Part shown: positions 44,324 to 52,071 of the stretch, in pieces | Position numbering within the stretch: the stretch's first letter is position 1 | Layout of the letters: every line of letters starts with the position of its first letter | Source: a bacterium | GTDB taxonomy: Bacteria; Hinthialibacterota; Hinthialibacteria; H5-UNCL2 | Reading direction: 5' to 3' | Assembly (NCBI GenBank): GCA_015075175.1 | Contig: JABTUV010000011.1 | Span: forward strand, 71,392 to 135,391 | DNA: 64,000 nt | Made by a program: the position numbers and the translations under genes | Notes under the pieces: generated by a model | Told to the model about the DNA's origin: nothing | Database searches by the model: none | What the model saw: only the letters and a program-made list of their open reading frames with translations

Positions 44324-44418
44324 GGAAAAATTAGGGTCAGCGCCTATTTTTGCTGGAACGTAGGCAGGAACAGCCGCGCGCACCGGCAAAAATAGGCGCT
44401 GACCCTAATTTTTCCTCA
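44321..44418. repeat. Perfect 33-bp inverted repeat R8, copy 1
   Basis: The left arm (44321-44353; TGAGGAAAAATTAGGGTCAG onward) and right arm (44386-44418) are exact reverse complements over 33 bp around a 32-bp loop. The permease stop TGA is the first triplet of the left arm. On the other strand the macro-domain gene ends with the AGG AAA AAT TAG of the right arm. The structure can terminate transcription from both sides. A diverged copy lies at 50258-50352. Confidence 0.92.
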
Positions 44419-44923
44419 GCGCCTCTTCGTAAATCTCGCGCGTGCGCGCGTCGAAACAGACGAAGATCACTTTCTCCGGCAGCTCGCCGGCCGCCAAATG
44501 CGCCGTGACGGTCTTGACGGCGATAGCCGCGGCGCGGTCGGGCGGAAACCCATAGGCGCCCGTGCTGATGGCGGGGAAGGCCACGCTGGCGGCGCCGAGT
44601 TGCACGGCCAGGACCAGGCTGTTGCGATAACAGGAGGCGAGCAGTTCGTCTTCGCTATGTTGGCCGTCGCGCCAGATGGGACCGACGGTGTGGATGATCC
44701 ACTTGGCGGGCAGGTTGTAAGCGCGGGTCGCCTTGGCCTCGCCGGTGCGACAGCCCCCCAGCGCGGCGCACTCGGCGCGCAACTGCGGCCCCGCGGCGCG
44801 ATGAATGGCGCCGTCCACGCCGCCCCCGCCCAAAAGCGACTTGTTGGCGGCGTTGACGATGGCGTCCACGTGAAAGGTCGTGATGTCGCCGAGGCGGACC
44901 TGAATGCGTTGCGAGAGCGTCAT
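44405..44923 (-). CDS. Macro-domain O-acetyl-ADP-ribose deacetylase / ADP-ribose hydrolase (YmdB-like)
   Basis: A 172-residue macro domain that removes or binds ADP-ribose. It shows the GDIT motif with Asp13, NAANKSL (24-30), the [14 protein letters not shown] loop (32-45) with the catalytic-type Asp37, and the [11 protein letters not shown] phosphate loop near 130. Length and motifs match E. coli YmdB (177 residues). Its ATG overlaps the stop of the upstream Maf gene (ATGA), so it is the last gene of the fliW-csrA-maf-maf operon. The last residues Arg-Lys-Asn and the stop come from repeat R8. Confidence 0.93.
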   Translation of the reverse strand: MTLSQRIQVRLGDITTFHVDAIVNAANKSLLGGGGVDGAIHRAAGPQLRAECAALGGCRTGEAKATRAYNLPAKWIIHTVGPIWRDGQHSEDELLASCYRNSLVLAVQLGAASVAFPAISTGAYGFPPDRAAAIAVKTVTAHLAAGELPEKVIFVCFDARTREIYEEALRKN

Positions 44924-46629
44924 GAATGCGAGCCTCCCGGAGCGTCGCGGCGGCGCAGGCGGCGGGCCAGGCGCAAAAGGAGCGCGCGCAGGCGGCGGTG
45001 CGCCGCCGCCAGCCCGGCTTCCTCATGCGCGGTCGCCGCCGCCGCCATCTCCGCGCGCCGTCCCCCGCCGGGCGCCCACTCGGCTTCCTGCCGCAGCCGC
45101 GCCGCCTCCCATCGCACCCGCTGCGCCAACAATGCGAACAGCCCCGACAGCGATGGAATCGGATAATCTCCCGGATGATACAACTCGGCGTCGATTTCTT
45201 CCAGGAGGCGCTCGACCCGCGACGGGCGGAAGCGCGCGAACACGTCCGCCAACCGGCGATGCAACTGGGGGCCGTCGGCCCAGGAAGCGGTGAGCGCCTC
45301 GGCCAGCGAAAGCGCTGGAAGGCCGGGCCAGGGGGCGTTGCGGGCCACCCCCACGACCTCCGCGGCCTGCTCCGCCGCCCAGCGGGCGACCTGCCGCCGT
45401 CCCGCGAGGAGCACCGCCTCACGGTCCGGCGCCAGTCGTGGCGCGACGCCCAGCGGACCGGCGAATCGCGGCGTACCCAGACCGGGATGCTCGGGATCAG
45501 GCTCCAGCATGAGGACCATGCGCGCGCCCAGATGCACGGCCAGTGCCGCCATGGTGAGAGCGAGATTGGCGGTCCCCAACAGTTCTCCCCGCGCCCCCAG
45601 CGTGCGTTCCAGCCAGGCGCCCGCGGGAGGATGCGGTTGCGGCGGTCCCCAGCGGTCGGAAAAGACTCCCGCCAACCGCCGCCCCTCCGCCCGCCGCCAG
45701 GTCAGGGGCGAGACGCGCGGTTCCAGGATCAGCGCCGTCTCCTCCGGCGCCTCCAGCTGCTGAAAGGCCCGGTCCGCGGTGGGACGGGCGTCGGTCACGA
45801 CCACGAAATCCGGCGCCAGGCCCGCCGCCAGGCAGGGGCGCAACGCTCCCGCAGAGGCTAACACCGCGACTCGATGTCGATAGCGCACGAGCGTGCCGAG
45901 CGCCTCCGAGAGCGAGTCTCCCTCGGTCGCCACGAGCACCGACTGGCCCGACAGGATTCCCGCCAGCATTCCGATTCCCGGCGTACATGCATACGCGGCG
46001 ACGTTCTCCAATGTGTGCTCGACGATATGTTCGTTCTCCGACAATTCCCCCCGCAGCGCGAGATGAAGCAGCCGCGCGCGATGCTCCAGTTCGCGCTCCA
46101 GCTCTTCCGCCCAACCCGGTTCCAGCCATTCGAGGTCGGGATGCGCCAGGGTTTCGACAGGATGGCCCTCGCGTCGCACGGGAGACCAGAGCGACTCGAC
46201 GCCGGACGCGAGGGCGCCCACGTCGCCCACGAGAAGGTGCGTATTGGGGCGCGACAGGAAATCCGCGAGGTCCACGGTCGACAAGACGAGCCAGGCCAGT
46301 GCCGGGGAAGGTTCGAGGATGAAGAGTTGCGCGTGGGGAGAGAGGCGGGCCGCCAATAGCGGCAGATGGGCGCCGTCGGCCAGGCCGAAGGCGAAGACCG
46401 CACCGCAGCCCGTGCGCTCGAGCGGATGCTCCCACAGCCAGCGGCGCGTCTCGTCGGGCGAGGCCAGGCCGACGCGGCGCTCGCCCTCGGCCGTCGTCGC
46501 CAGGATGGTGTCGCCCTCGCGGTGAAACCGTCCCGTCGGCGCAGCCTCCAGGAGGCCGAGTAGCTCGCTCTGATGGGTCGCCAGCGCCGCGCGATTGCGG
46601 GCGAGGGCGTCGGACACGGCCCGCATCAT
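44920..46629 (-). CDS. Motility-associated factor (Maf-like) glycosyltransferase, second copy
   Basis: From the ATG at 46629 the product is 569 residues; the longer frame to 47439 is only a shadow of the upstream gene. It has the layout of the flagellin-modifying Maf/DUF115 (MptE-like) family: an N-terminal domain ([18 protein letters not shown], then [15 protein letters not shown]), a central Rossmann-like region ([20 protein letters not shown], then [16 protein letters not shown]), and a helical C-terminus. It is more diverged than its neighbour, and the usual AGPSL motif reads ATEGDSL, so its transferase activity may be reduced. It overlaps the preceding Maf gene by four bases. Confidence 0.7.
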   Translation of the reverse strand: MMRAVSDALARNRAALATHQSELLGLLEAAPTGRFHREGDTILATTAEGERRVGLASPDETRRWLWEHPLERTGCGAVFAFGLADGAHLPLLAARLSPHAQLFILEPSPALAWLVLSTVDLADFLSRPNTHLLVGDVGALASGVESLWSPVRREGHPVETLAHPDLEWLEPGWAEELERELEHRARLLHLALRGELSENEHIVEHTLENVAAYACTPGIGMLAGILSGQSVLVATEGDSLSEALGTLVRYRHRVAVLASAGALRPCLAAGLAPDFVVVTDARPTADRAFQQLEAPEETALILEPRVSPLTWRRAEGRRLAGVFSDRWGPPQPHPPAGAWLERTLGARGELLGTANLALTMAALAVHLGARMVLMLEPDPEHPGLGTPRFAGPLGVAPRLAPDREAVLLAGRRQVARWAAEQAAEVVGVARNAPWPGLPALSLAEALTASWADGPQLHRRLADVFARFRPSRVERLLEEIDAELYHPGDYPIPSLSGLFALLAQRVRWEAARLRQEAEWAPGGGRRAEMAAAATAHEEAGLAAAHRRLRALLLRLARRLRRRDAPGGSHS

Positions 46630-48422
46630 GATGACGTTATCTTGCCCGCGGCCGCCCTCATCGCCGCCGCCATCTCTACCGCGCCCGCCTCGATGCCTGA
46701 CAACAGATCCAGGTACCGGCGCCGGTTCAGCGCCAATCGCTCCTCTGCATCGGAACATCTTGCCACTTCGAGGTCCTGATCGTGGAAGCGGTCCAAGGCC
46801 AGACCCAGAAGGGGCACGGCCAGGGTGAGCGCCTGGGCGCGCGAGAAGAGCGCATCGGCCACGCGCCGCCCCTCGGTCGCAAAGTCGGCGGCGGCATAGA
46901 CACGCGCGTGACCCTCCCGCGCCAGGCGCGCCATCGCCTCCACCTCGTCGGCCATCGCCGCCATGCGCCGGCCGACCCCGCTCGCGTCCCCTGCCGGCGG
47001 TCCGTGGTGGAGCGCGCACAGTCGCTCGTAGATGCCGGCCGGCGTCTGCGCGGCATGTTGTGAAAGAAACCGGCCCAGCGGCTCTTCGCGCGTGCCCTCG
47101 ATCCGCGCGCCGCCTTCGGTCGCATTGACGATTTCGACTCCGTGCTCGCGGATGAAACCCTCCAGGTTGGCCTTGAAGAAGTAGAAGAGGTGACTGGTTT
47201 CGACTTCTCCACCGCCGACGGCGGGCACGCGGCGGGTAGCCGGCGCGCGTTGCGCCGTCAATCCCGCCTCCTCCTGCATCGCCCCGGGCGCGTACTGCCG
47301 CCCGCCCGTGAACGCCAGGTCCTGTCCTACCAGCGCGATGGGCTTGCAGCCCAGCTTCATGCCCAGATGCAGGCACGAAATCGACGTGGTGGAGATTCCC
47401 GTCAGAAATCCCTTGTCCTCGGTCGCTTGCATCAACCACCCGCCGACGCCGTTCGGGTATCGGCCCAGCTCTTCGTTCGCGCCGGCGCGGAAGAAGAATC
47501 GTTGCGTGGGAAAGACCGGCGGGATGCGGGGGTCCACCTGCGGCTCGACCACGAGAAAGGCCTGGGGCGAGGGGACCAGCCCGTCGAAGTGCTTGTAGTT
47601 GAGTTCGGTGAAGTCCAGCGCGACCACGAGATCCGCGTGGATGCCCTCGCGCGCCAGGATGCGATAGGCGGTATCGACGGCGATGATGACCACGCGATCG
47701 CGATAGTCGCCGAGAAGATGCATGTTTTTGCGCAGGGAGGGGCCGGCGGCGACCACCACGGCGGGCAGGTCGGAAAATCGCCCGAAGAGGCGCGCGACAC
47801 CGGGGGAGCCCAGGAGAGCGGGGGCGTTGGCCAGGGTATTCAGTCCCTGCGCGCGGGCCTCGAAAGCGCGCGTGCAGCGGTTGCTGCCGACCAGGAGATG
47901 GGCCAGGTCCAACTCCCGCTTCATGCGCGCCACGTAGTCGGGAAACAGCTTGCCGAAGGGGGGAAAGATCAGCGCCGAAAATCCGTTGGCCATGACCGTG
48001 GGTGGATGCAGGAGCGCCGCCAGCGCCGGATACTGGTGCGACGGATCGGCCATGACGGCAATCTGAAAGCGGGGATTGTCCCAGAGGGGCGACAGATCCA
48101 CGTAATGGCAGGCCAGGGCCAGCAGGTCGAGGTCCTTTTCGATGCAGAGCAGGCGGGTCTCCCGCCCGCTTTTGGCCAGGAACACGATGGGATGGTAGCC
48201 GAGGCCGAAACCCAATAGGGCGACCTGCCTGCCCGACAGGCCGTCCATGTTGGGGCCGGAGAGCCAGCCGTCCATCTCGCGCACGGGGTTTTGGGCGTTC
48301 ATGAGGAGATAGCCGCGGCCGTGGTCGTCGCGATAGGAGAGCGAGGGAGCGCCGGAGGGAGTGGGTACGACGGCGTAGCGGGCGCGACCGCGGGGCGAAG
48401 GCGCCGCCACCGCCGCCGCCAA
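46626..48422 (-). CDS. Motility-associated factor (Maf) flagellin glycosyltransferase
   Basis: The frame from TTG 48422 gives 598 residues. Maf enzymes attach nonulosonic acids to flagellin in the cytoplasm before export. The key motifs are AVVVAAGPSLRKN near 225, DTAYRILAREGIHADLVVAL near 248 and CKPIALVGQDLAFTGGRQYA near 360. The in-frame upstream codons ([17 protein letters not shown]) look like the genuine family N-terminus. They trace back to an ATA codon at 48476-48474 overlapping the csrA stop, so the real start is probably about 18 codons upstream and non-canonical. Coupled with csrA upstream and the second Maf downstream. Confidence 0.85.
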   Translation of the reverse strand: MAAAVAAPSPRGRARYAVVPTPSGAPSLSYRDDHGRGYLLMNAQNPVREMDGWLSGPNMDGLSGRQVALLGFGLGYHPIVFLAKSGRETRLLCIEKDLDLLALACHYVDLSPLWDNPRFQIAVMADPSHQYPALAALLHPPTVMANGFSALIFPPFGKLFPDYVARMKRELDLAHLLVGSNRCTRAFEARAQGLNTLANAPALLGSPGVARLFGRFSDLPAVVVAAGPSLRKNMHLLGDYRDRVVIIAVDTAYRILAREGIHADLVVALDFTELNYKHFDGLVPSPQAFLVVEPQVDPRIPPVFPTQRFFFRAGANEELGRYPNGVGGWLMQATEDKGFLTGISTTSISCLHLGMKLGCKPIALVGQDLAFTGGRQYAPGAMQEEAGLTAQRAPATRRVPAVGGGEVETSHLFYFFKANLEGFIREHGVEIVNATEGGARIEGTREEPLGRFLSQHAAQTPAGIYERLCALHHGPPAGDASGVGRRMAAMADEVEAMARLAREGHARVYAAADFATEGRRVADALFSRAQALTLAVPLLGLALDRFHDQDLEVARCSDAEERLALNRRRYLDLLSGIEAGAVEMAAAMRAAAGKITSS

Positions 48423-48472
48423 TTGGGGAAAGCGCGCCCCCAGTCCCGACAGGTTTTTCTCAAAAAACGAGA

Positions 48473-48718
48473 CTATGGCTGCGCACCCTCTTTCCTCTTC
48501 AGGGCCGCCGCCAACCGCACCAAGTCGTGGGCCGGCGCCTGCGCCGCCCGCAGATTCTCCGCCTGGATGGCCTCGAACACTTCCTTGCGATGTACCGCCA
48601 CCTCCGCCGGCGCCTGCACTCCCAACTTCACCTGCCCTCCCCGCACCTCCACGACCGTGACCTCCACGTTGCTCCCGATCACGATGCTTTGGTCCTTCTT
48701 ACGGGTGAAGATCAACAT
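48473..48718 (-). CDS. csrA: Carbon storage/translational regulator CsrA
   Basis: An 81-residue Csr[21 protein letters not shown] is the classic N-terminus, with [20 protein letters not shown] in the middle. It binds GGA-containing mRNA leaders and in flagellated bacteria represses flagellin translation. Its antagonist FliW is encoded immediately upstream with a seven-base overlap. The C-terminal ~20 residues ([18 protein letters not shown]) are longer than in E. coli, as in FliW-partnered CsrA proteins, where the C-terminal extension contacts FliW. The stop TAG overlaps the likely maf start. Confidence 0.95.
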   Translation of the reverse strand: MLIFTRKKDQSIVIGSNVEVTVVEVRGGQVKLGVQAPAEVAVHRKEVFEAIQAENLRAAQAPAHDLVRLAAALKRKEGAQP

Positions 48719-49188
48719 GACGGTTCGCGCGCCGTTGGGCTGGACGTCTCGGCTTCGGCCGCCGGAAACAGCCGATGCTTGGTGGTGTAGGTCTCGCCCA
48801 CGAGCACCAGTTGCTTGGCCAGCCGCTTCTCGGTATTGACTACCAGCGGCCCCTGCAGGTTGGCGGTCATTTCGGCGGGATTGTCGGGAATGACGAGAAT
48901 CACCAGCACGCGGGCCTTCTCGACCTCGGTGAGTTGGATGGAGGCCAGTTCGGCGCGGGTCGACTGGATGCGATAGTCGGGGAAGAAGACCAGCGGATCG
49001 GCCGTCACGAAGCAGAGGTCGGGTTCGTCCAGCGATTGCATCCAGATGAAGGGGGCGTATTCGTCGCCTTCCAGGAGCACGAAGCGGCGGCAGTCGGGGA
49101 AGCCCGGAAGCCCCTCCGGCAGGGTCAGAACCTGGTCCGGATCGATCGCGATTTCGCCGAACCTTTGGGTGAAAAATTTCTCTATCAC
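48712..49188 (-). CDS. fliW: Flagellar assembly factor FliW
   Basis: A 158-residue FliW, which binds CsrA and flagellin and couples flagellin translation to export. The family blocks are [59 protein letters not shown] and [20 protein letters not shown]. The start is GTG at 49188 with a weak ribosome-binding site. It is first in the fliW-csrA-maf-maf-macro operon. No flagellin gene is in the window. Confidence 0.95.
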   Translation of the reverse strand: MIEKFFTQRFGEIAIDPDQVLTLPEGLPGFPDCRRFVLLEGDEYAPFIWMQSLDEPDLCFVTADPLVFFPDYRIQSTRAELASIQLTEVEKARVLVILVIPDNPAEMTANLQGPLVVNTEKRLAKQLVLVGETYTTKHRLFPAAEAETSSPTAREPSC

Positions 49189-49247
49189 CGGCGCCCCGAA
49201 ACGTCTAAAATAGCTGCGTCAGCAGGCGTGCATTCGTTTGTGACGGA

Positions 49248-49275
49248 ATTATCGCGGCTTGGCGCGAAAGGTCAA
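49248..49275 (-). promoter_or_regulatory. Sigma70-type promoter of the fliW operon
   Basis: On the minus strand TTGACC (49275-49270), a 16-bp spacer and GATAAT (49253-49248) lie 60 bp before the fliW start. No sigma28 flagellar promoter pattern was seen. Confidence 0.6.
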
Positions 49276-49369
49276 GCGAAAAGCCGGCCGGGGTGCGGCA
49301 CTGAAGATTCCGGGGCGCGCGGCGCGTGGAAATGCCCCAGGCGGTTGTGTCGGCGCCGGCGGTATTGAG

Positions 49370-49625
49370 CTGTCGTTTCGACCGAAGGATGCTGTCGTTT
49401 GCAGGGAAGTACGCTGTCATTTCGACCGAAGGATACTGTCATTTGGAGAGTAGTACGCTGTCATTTCGACCGAAGGATGCTGTCATTTGGAGAGAAGTAC
49501 GCTGTCATTTCGACCGAAGGATGCTGTCGTTTGGAGGGAAATGCGCTGTCATTTCCGACCGAAGAGAAATCTCCCGCCGTTACTGCGGGTCGAGTGCGGC
49601 GAAGATTTCCCGGTCGAAATGACAG
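49370..49625. repeat. Repeat R5, tandemly duplicated fragments
   Basis: CTGTCATTTCGACCGAAGGA occurs four or five times (about 49371, 49418, 49460, 49505 and 49548), alternating with GCTGTCATTTGGAGAGAAG-type strings. An inverted end GGTCGAAATGACAG lies near 49612-49625. It is an expanded version of the elements at 18957 and 20756, sitting between the divergent fliW operon and the 49737 gene. Confidence 0.8.
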
Positions 49626-49736
49626 CCGCGGAGCCGCGTGAAACAAGCATCAGCATTCGCCGGCCGCGCGGCCGGCCCGGCACGGGTACATCAGCGCGTG
49701 GCACACCCCGCGCTTTATTTTCCATTGGAGGGGAGC

Positions 49737-50270
49737 ATGAAGATGAGTCTTTTCAAGTATGGCATCGTGTTGGCGATGGTCGTCGGGATGGCGGCGGGGC
49801 CGGCGTTCGCGCAGCGGCCGATCGGCGATTACGCCACGGCGGACAAGGCGACCACCGCCGTCGAAAGCGGCAGCGGCAGCATCGCCCTCAGCTACGCGGC
49901 GGTCTCCTACAAGGCGGGAACCACCTTCACGCGCATGACCGAGGGGACCTATCCGGAGCAGTTCATGGCCATGCATCGCCCGCACATGAGACAGATGTGC
50001 ACGCTGGTTGTGAAGGGAGCCGACTACAAGCTGTGCGGCGTGACGATTGCGCCGGGCACGTACAAGGGCGGATTCGATATCGCCGAGCCGGGCAAGTGGA
50101 CCATGATTTTCATGGATGGCGACAAGGAGATCGCGCGGATACCCGTGATCATGCAGAAGGGCGAGACGGCCAGCCCGTCGCTGGTGATCGCGCTCCTGCC
50201 CACGGCCAAGGGACAGGCGGGCGTGATGGTGTGCTACGGGCCCAACTGCGCCGTCGTCACGGAAAATTAG
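49737..50270 (+). CDS. Small secreted protein, DUF2911-like fold suspected (first of a pair)
   Basis: From the ATG at 49737 (GGAGGGGAGC upstream) the protein is 177 residues with signal peptide YGIVLAMVVGMAAGPAFAQ. The mature part is beta-rich, with GADYKLCGVTIAPGTYKGGF and EPGKWTMIFMDGDKEIARIP. That recalls DUF2911 proteins, in which a 'vagtYslf' strand precedes a 'wtvil' strand, but the match is weak. Its neighbour at 50367 has the same order (VFGDKRVEPGKYYMGFH, then GAYSIIVSTADEKMTEVA), so the two look like paralogs. The TAG stop is inside repeat R8. The function is unknown. Confidence 0.6.
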   Translation: MKMSLFKYGIVLAMVVGMAAGPAFAQRPIGDYATADKATTAVESGSGSIALSYAAVSYKAGTTFTRMTEGTYPEQFMAMHRPHMRQMCTLVVKGADYKLCGVTIAPGTYKGGFDIAEPGKWTMIFMDGDKEIARIPVIMQKGETASPSLVIALLPTAKGQAGVMVCYGPNCAVVTEN

Positions 50271-50352
50271 GGTCAGCGCCTAATTTTTCGGGCAGCCTTG
50301 CTCGACGAAGTCAATCATCGGGAAAATTAGGCGGTGACCCTAATTTTCCGAG
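50258..50352. repeat. Repeat R8, copy 2
   Basis: GGAAAATTAGGGTCAGCGCC with TAATTTTTC faces GGGAAAATTAGGCGGTGACC with CTAATTTTCC, an imperfect inverted repeat. It supplies the TAG of the 49737 gene and ends 14 bp before the next ATG, just ahead of the GGGAGGTGGAGG ribosome-binding site. Confidence 0.8.
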
Positions 50353-50366
50353 GGAGGTGGAGGACA

Positions 50367-50897
50367 ATGTACAAAGCATTATTCCTGACAACGGCGCTGG
50401 TGTTGGCGGGCGTGGCCGAGGCGCATAACGTTTACGCCGAAGCCCCCCACGTCTCGACCGGCATCGAGATCGGCGGCAAGCAGGTGACGCTGACCTACCA
50501 GTCCATCGAGCTGGGGCAGGGGCGCAGTTTCGGGCGCCTGACGGCGGGCGAAACGCAGAAGAACGCCACCGCCTACCAGCGCATTCTCTCCCGGCTCAAG
50601 CAGGTGGGGGAACTGGAAACGGGCGTCGCGCTCGTGTTCGGCGACAAGCGGGTCGAGCCGGGCAAGTATTACATGGGCTTTCACTGCGACGAAACCGGCG
50701 CCTACTCGATTATCGTGAGTACCGCTGACGAGAAGATGACGGAAGTGGCCCGCCAGCCGCTGCCTTTGGCGGATACTCCCGACAAGGCGCCGTTTCTCTC
50801 GCAGGTACTGGGCCGGGCGATGGAGAAGAGCGAGATCGCGTACAGTGTACACTTCGGCGACAAGAAGGGCGGCGCAACGCTGAAGCTGGCGCCGTAA
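50367..50897 (+). CDS. Small secreted protein, second of the pair
   Basis: A 176-residue protein starting after GGAGGTGGAGG. The signal peptide is YKALFLTTALVLAGVAEAHN. The mature part parallels the upstream protein: VTLTYQSIELGQGRSFGRL corresponds to IALSYAAVSYKAGTTFTRM, and VEPGKYYMGFHCDETGAYSI to IAPGTYKGGFDIAEPGKWTM. Length and fold fit a single beta-sandwich domain. No catalytic residues stand out. A DUF2911-like assignment is tentative. Confidence 0.65.
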   Translation: MYKALFLTTALVLAGVAEAHNVYAEAPHVSTGIEIGGKQVTLTYQSIELGQGRSFGRLTAGETQKNATAYQRILSRLKQVGELETGVALVFGDKRVEPGKYYMGFHCDETGAYSIIVSTADEKMTEVARQPLPLADTPDKAPFLSQVLGRAMEKSEIAYSVHFGDKKGGATLKLAP

Positions 50898-51007
50898 ATG
50901 CCGGCGATGGGACGTAGGTCGTTGCCGCCGCGCGGCACATTCCACTTTCCGCCAGGGTAAACTGGCAGGATTTCTCCCGACCGCCATCGCAGTCGGGAGA
51001 GTTGCGC

Positions 51008-51661
51008 ATGGGCGTGCCCGAGTGGTCGTCCGCTCCGCGTCTCTGGGACCGCTTCCTGGAGGGCGGCCCGGTGATGTTCGTGATCCTGGCCTTCAGCATC
51101 CTGGGACTGTCGCTGTGGTTGCGCGTATGGGTGTCGCTGTCGCGGCTGCGGGGACGGGTCGCCGAATCGGCGCAGCGCGGCTACCTGGACCTCCTGCGCG
51201 AGGATCGCTTGGAGAGCCTGCGGCTGCGCGCCGAGTCCGCCGGCGATCTCCTGGGCCTCATCGCCCGCCGCCTCCTGGAGTTCGCCGGCGAATCCTCCGA
51301 CGAACTCCGGCACCTGGCCCGCGTCGAGTCCGTCGCCTACTACCGCCCCCTCATGTCCAACGCCCGCTGGGTCCTCATCTCCAGCCGCGTGGCGCCGCTC
51401 CTCGGCCTCCTGGGGACCGTGCTGGGCATCTCCGCCTCGTTTAACCAAGTAGCGCAGGCCGGCGGCATCGGCGACTATGAAAAACTGGCCGCCGGCATCC
51501 ATATCGCCCTCTATACCACTATCTTCGGCCTCATCGTCTCGATTCTGCTGTTTGTCCTCTACCAGGTGCTTTCGGGGCGCATCCAGCGACAGCTGGTGCT
51601 CCTTGAGGACTACGCGGACGAATTCATCCTGCTACTCAAGCGGCGCGGGAGCGGACCGTGA
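51008..51661 (+). CDS. MotA/TolQ/ExbB-family proton channel
   Basis: A 217-residue protein starting at the ATG at 51008 after CGGGAGAG. Three membrane helices are placed as in ExbB: residues ~18-38 (PVMFVILAFSILGLSLWLRV), ~118-145 (RVAPLLGLLGTVLGISASFN) and ~160-185 (IALYTTIFGLIVSILLFVLY). The LLGTVxG and TTxxGL motifs that line the proton channel are present. It forms an energy-transducing complex with ExbD. The stop overlaps the GTG of the exbD gene. No TonB is seen. Confidence 0.92.
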   Translation: MGVPEWSSAPRLWDRFLEGGPVMFVILAFSILGLSLWLRVWVSLSRLRGRVAESAQRGYLDLLREDRLESLRLRAESAGDLLGLIARRLLEFAGESSDELRHLARVESVAYYRPLMSNARWVLISSRVAPLLGLLGTVLGISASFNQVAQAGGIGDYEKLAAGIHIALYTTIFGLIVSILLFVLYQVLSGRIQRQLVLLEDYADEFILLLKRRGSGP

Positions 51662-52071
51662 GCACCCCTCTCTCCGAACCGCGCGAGAGCGGCGAGGACG
51701 TCTTCGACCTGACTCCGCTGATCGACGTGGTGTTCATTCTGCTCCTGTTCTTTCTCGTGGCGACGACCATGCAAGTGCGGGAGGAGGAGATTCCCATCCG
51801 GTTGCCGGAATCGACCGCCGGGGCGCCGACCGAGCGGGCCGAGGAGACGCTGGTCGTCTCGGTGCAACCGGACGGGACGGTGTTTCTGGGCCAGGATGCG
51901 GTGGCGCTGGAGGCGCTGGTGGAGGCGCTCAAGGCGCGCCGCGCGCGCGCCGTGGTAGTGCGCGGCGATACGGAAACCGCGCTGGGCCGCGCCGTCCAGA
52001 TCATCAACCTGTGCACCGAAGCGGGCGTGGAGAAGATCACCCTGGGCACGGTGCCCGAGAAGCGGCCATGA
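51658..52071 (+). CDS. ExbD/TolR-family biopolymer transport protein
   Basis: A 137-residue protein with the short cytoplasmic N-terminus, the single helix FDLTPLIDVVFILLLFFLVA and the essential membrane aspartate in LID. A periplasmic TolR-like domain follows (LVVSVQPDGTVFLGQDAVAL, then VVVRGDTETALGRAVQIINL). It starts at a GTG overlapping the exbB stop (GTGA) and its stop overlaps the next ATG (ATGA). All three genes are thus translationally coupled. Confidence 0.93.
   Translation: MSTPLSEPRESGEDVFDLTPLIDVVFILLLFFLVATTMQVREEEIPIRLPESTAGAPTERAEETLVVSVQPDGTVFLGQDAVALEALVEALKARRARAVVVRGDTETALGRAVQIINLCTEAGVEKITLGTVPEKRP

Noticed and set aside
46630-47439. Extension of the second Maf protein to 839 residues
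   Set aside because: The extra 270 residues are a shadow of the first Maf gene; the ATG at 46629 gives a standard overlap.
51477-52067. N-terminal extension of the phosphodiester glycosidase
   Set aside because: This part of the frame overlaps exbB and exbD in another phase; the signal anchor at 52068 is the natural start.
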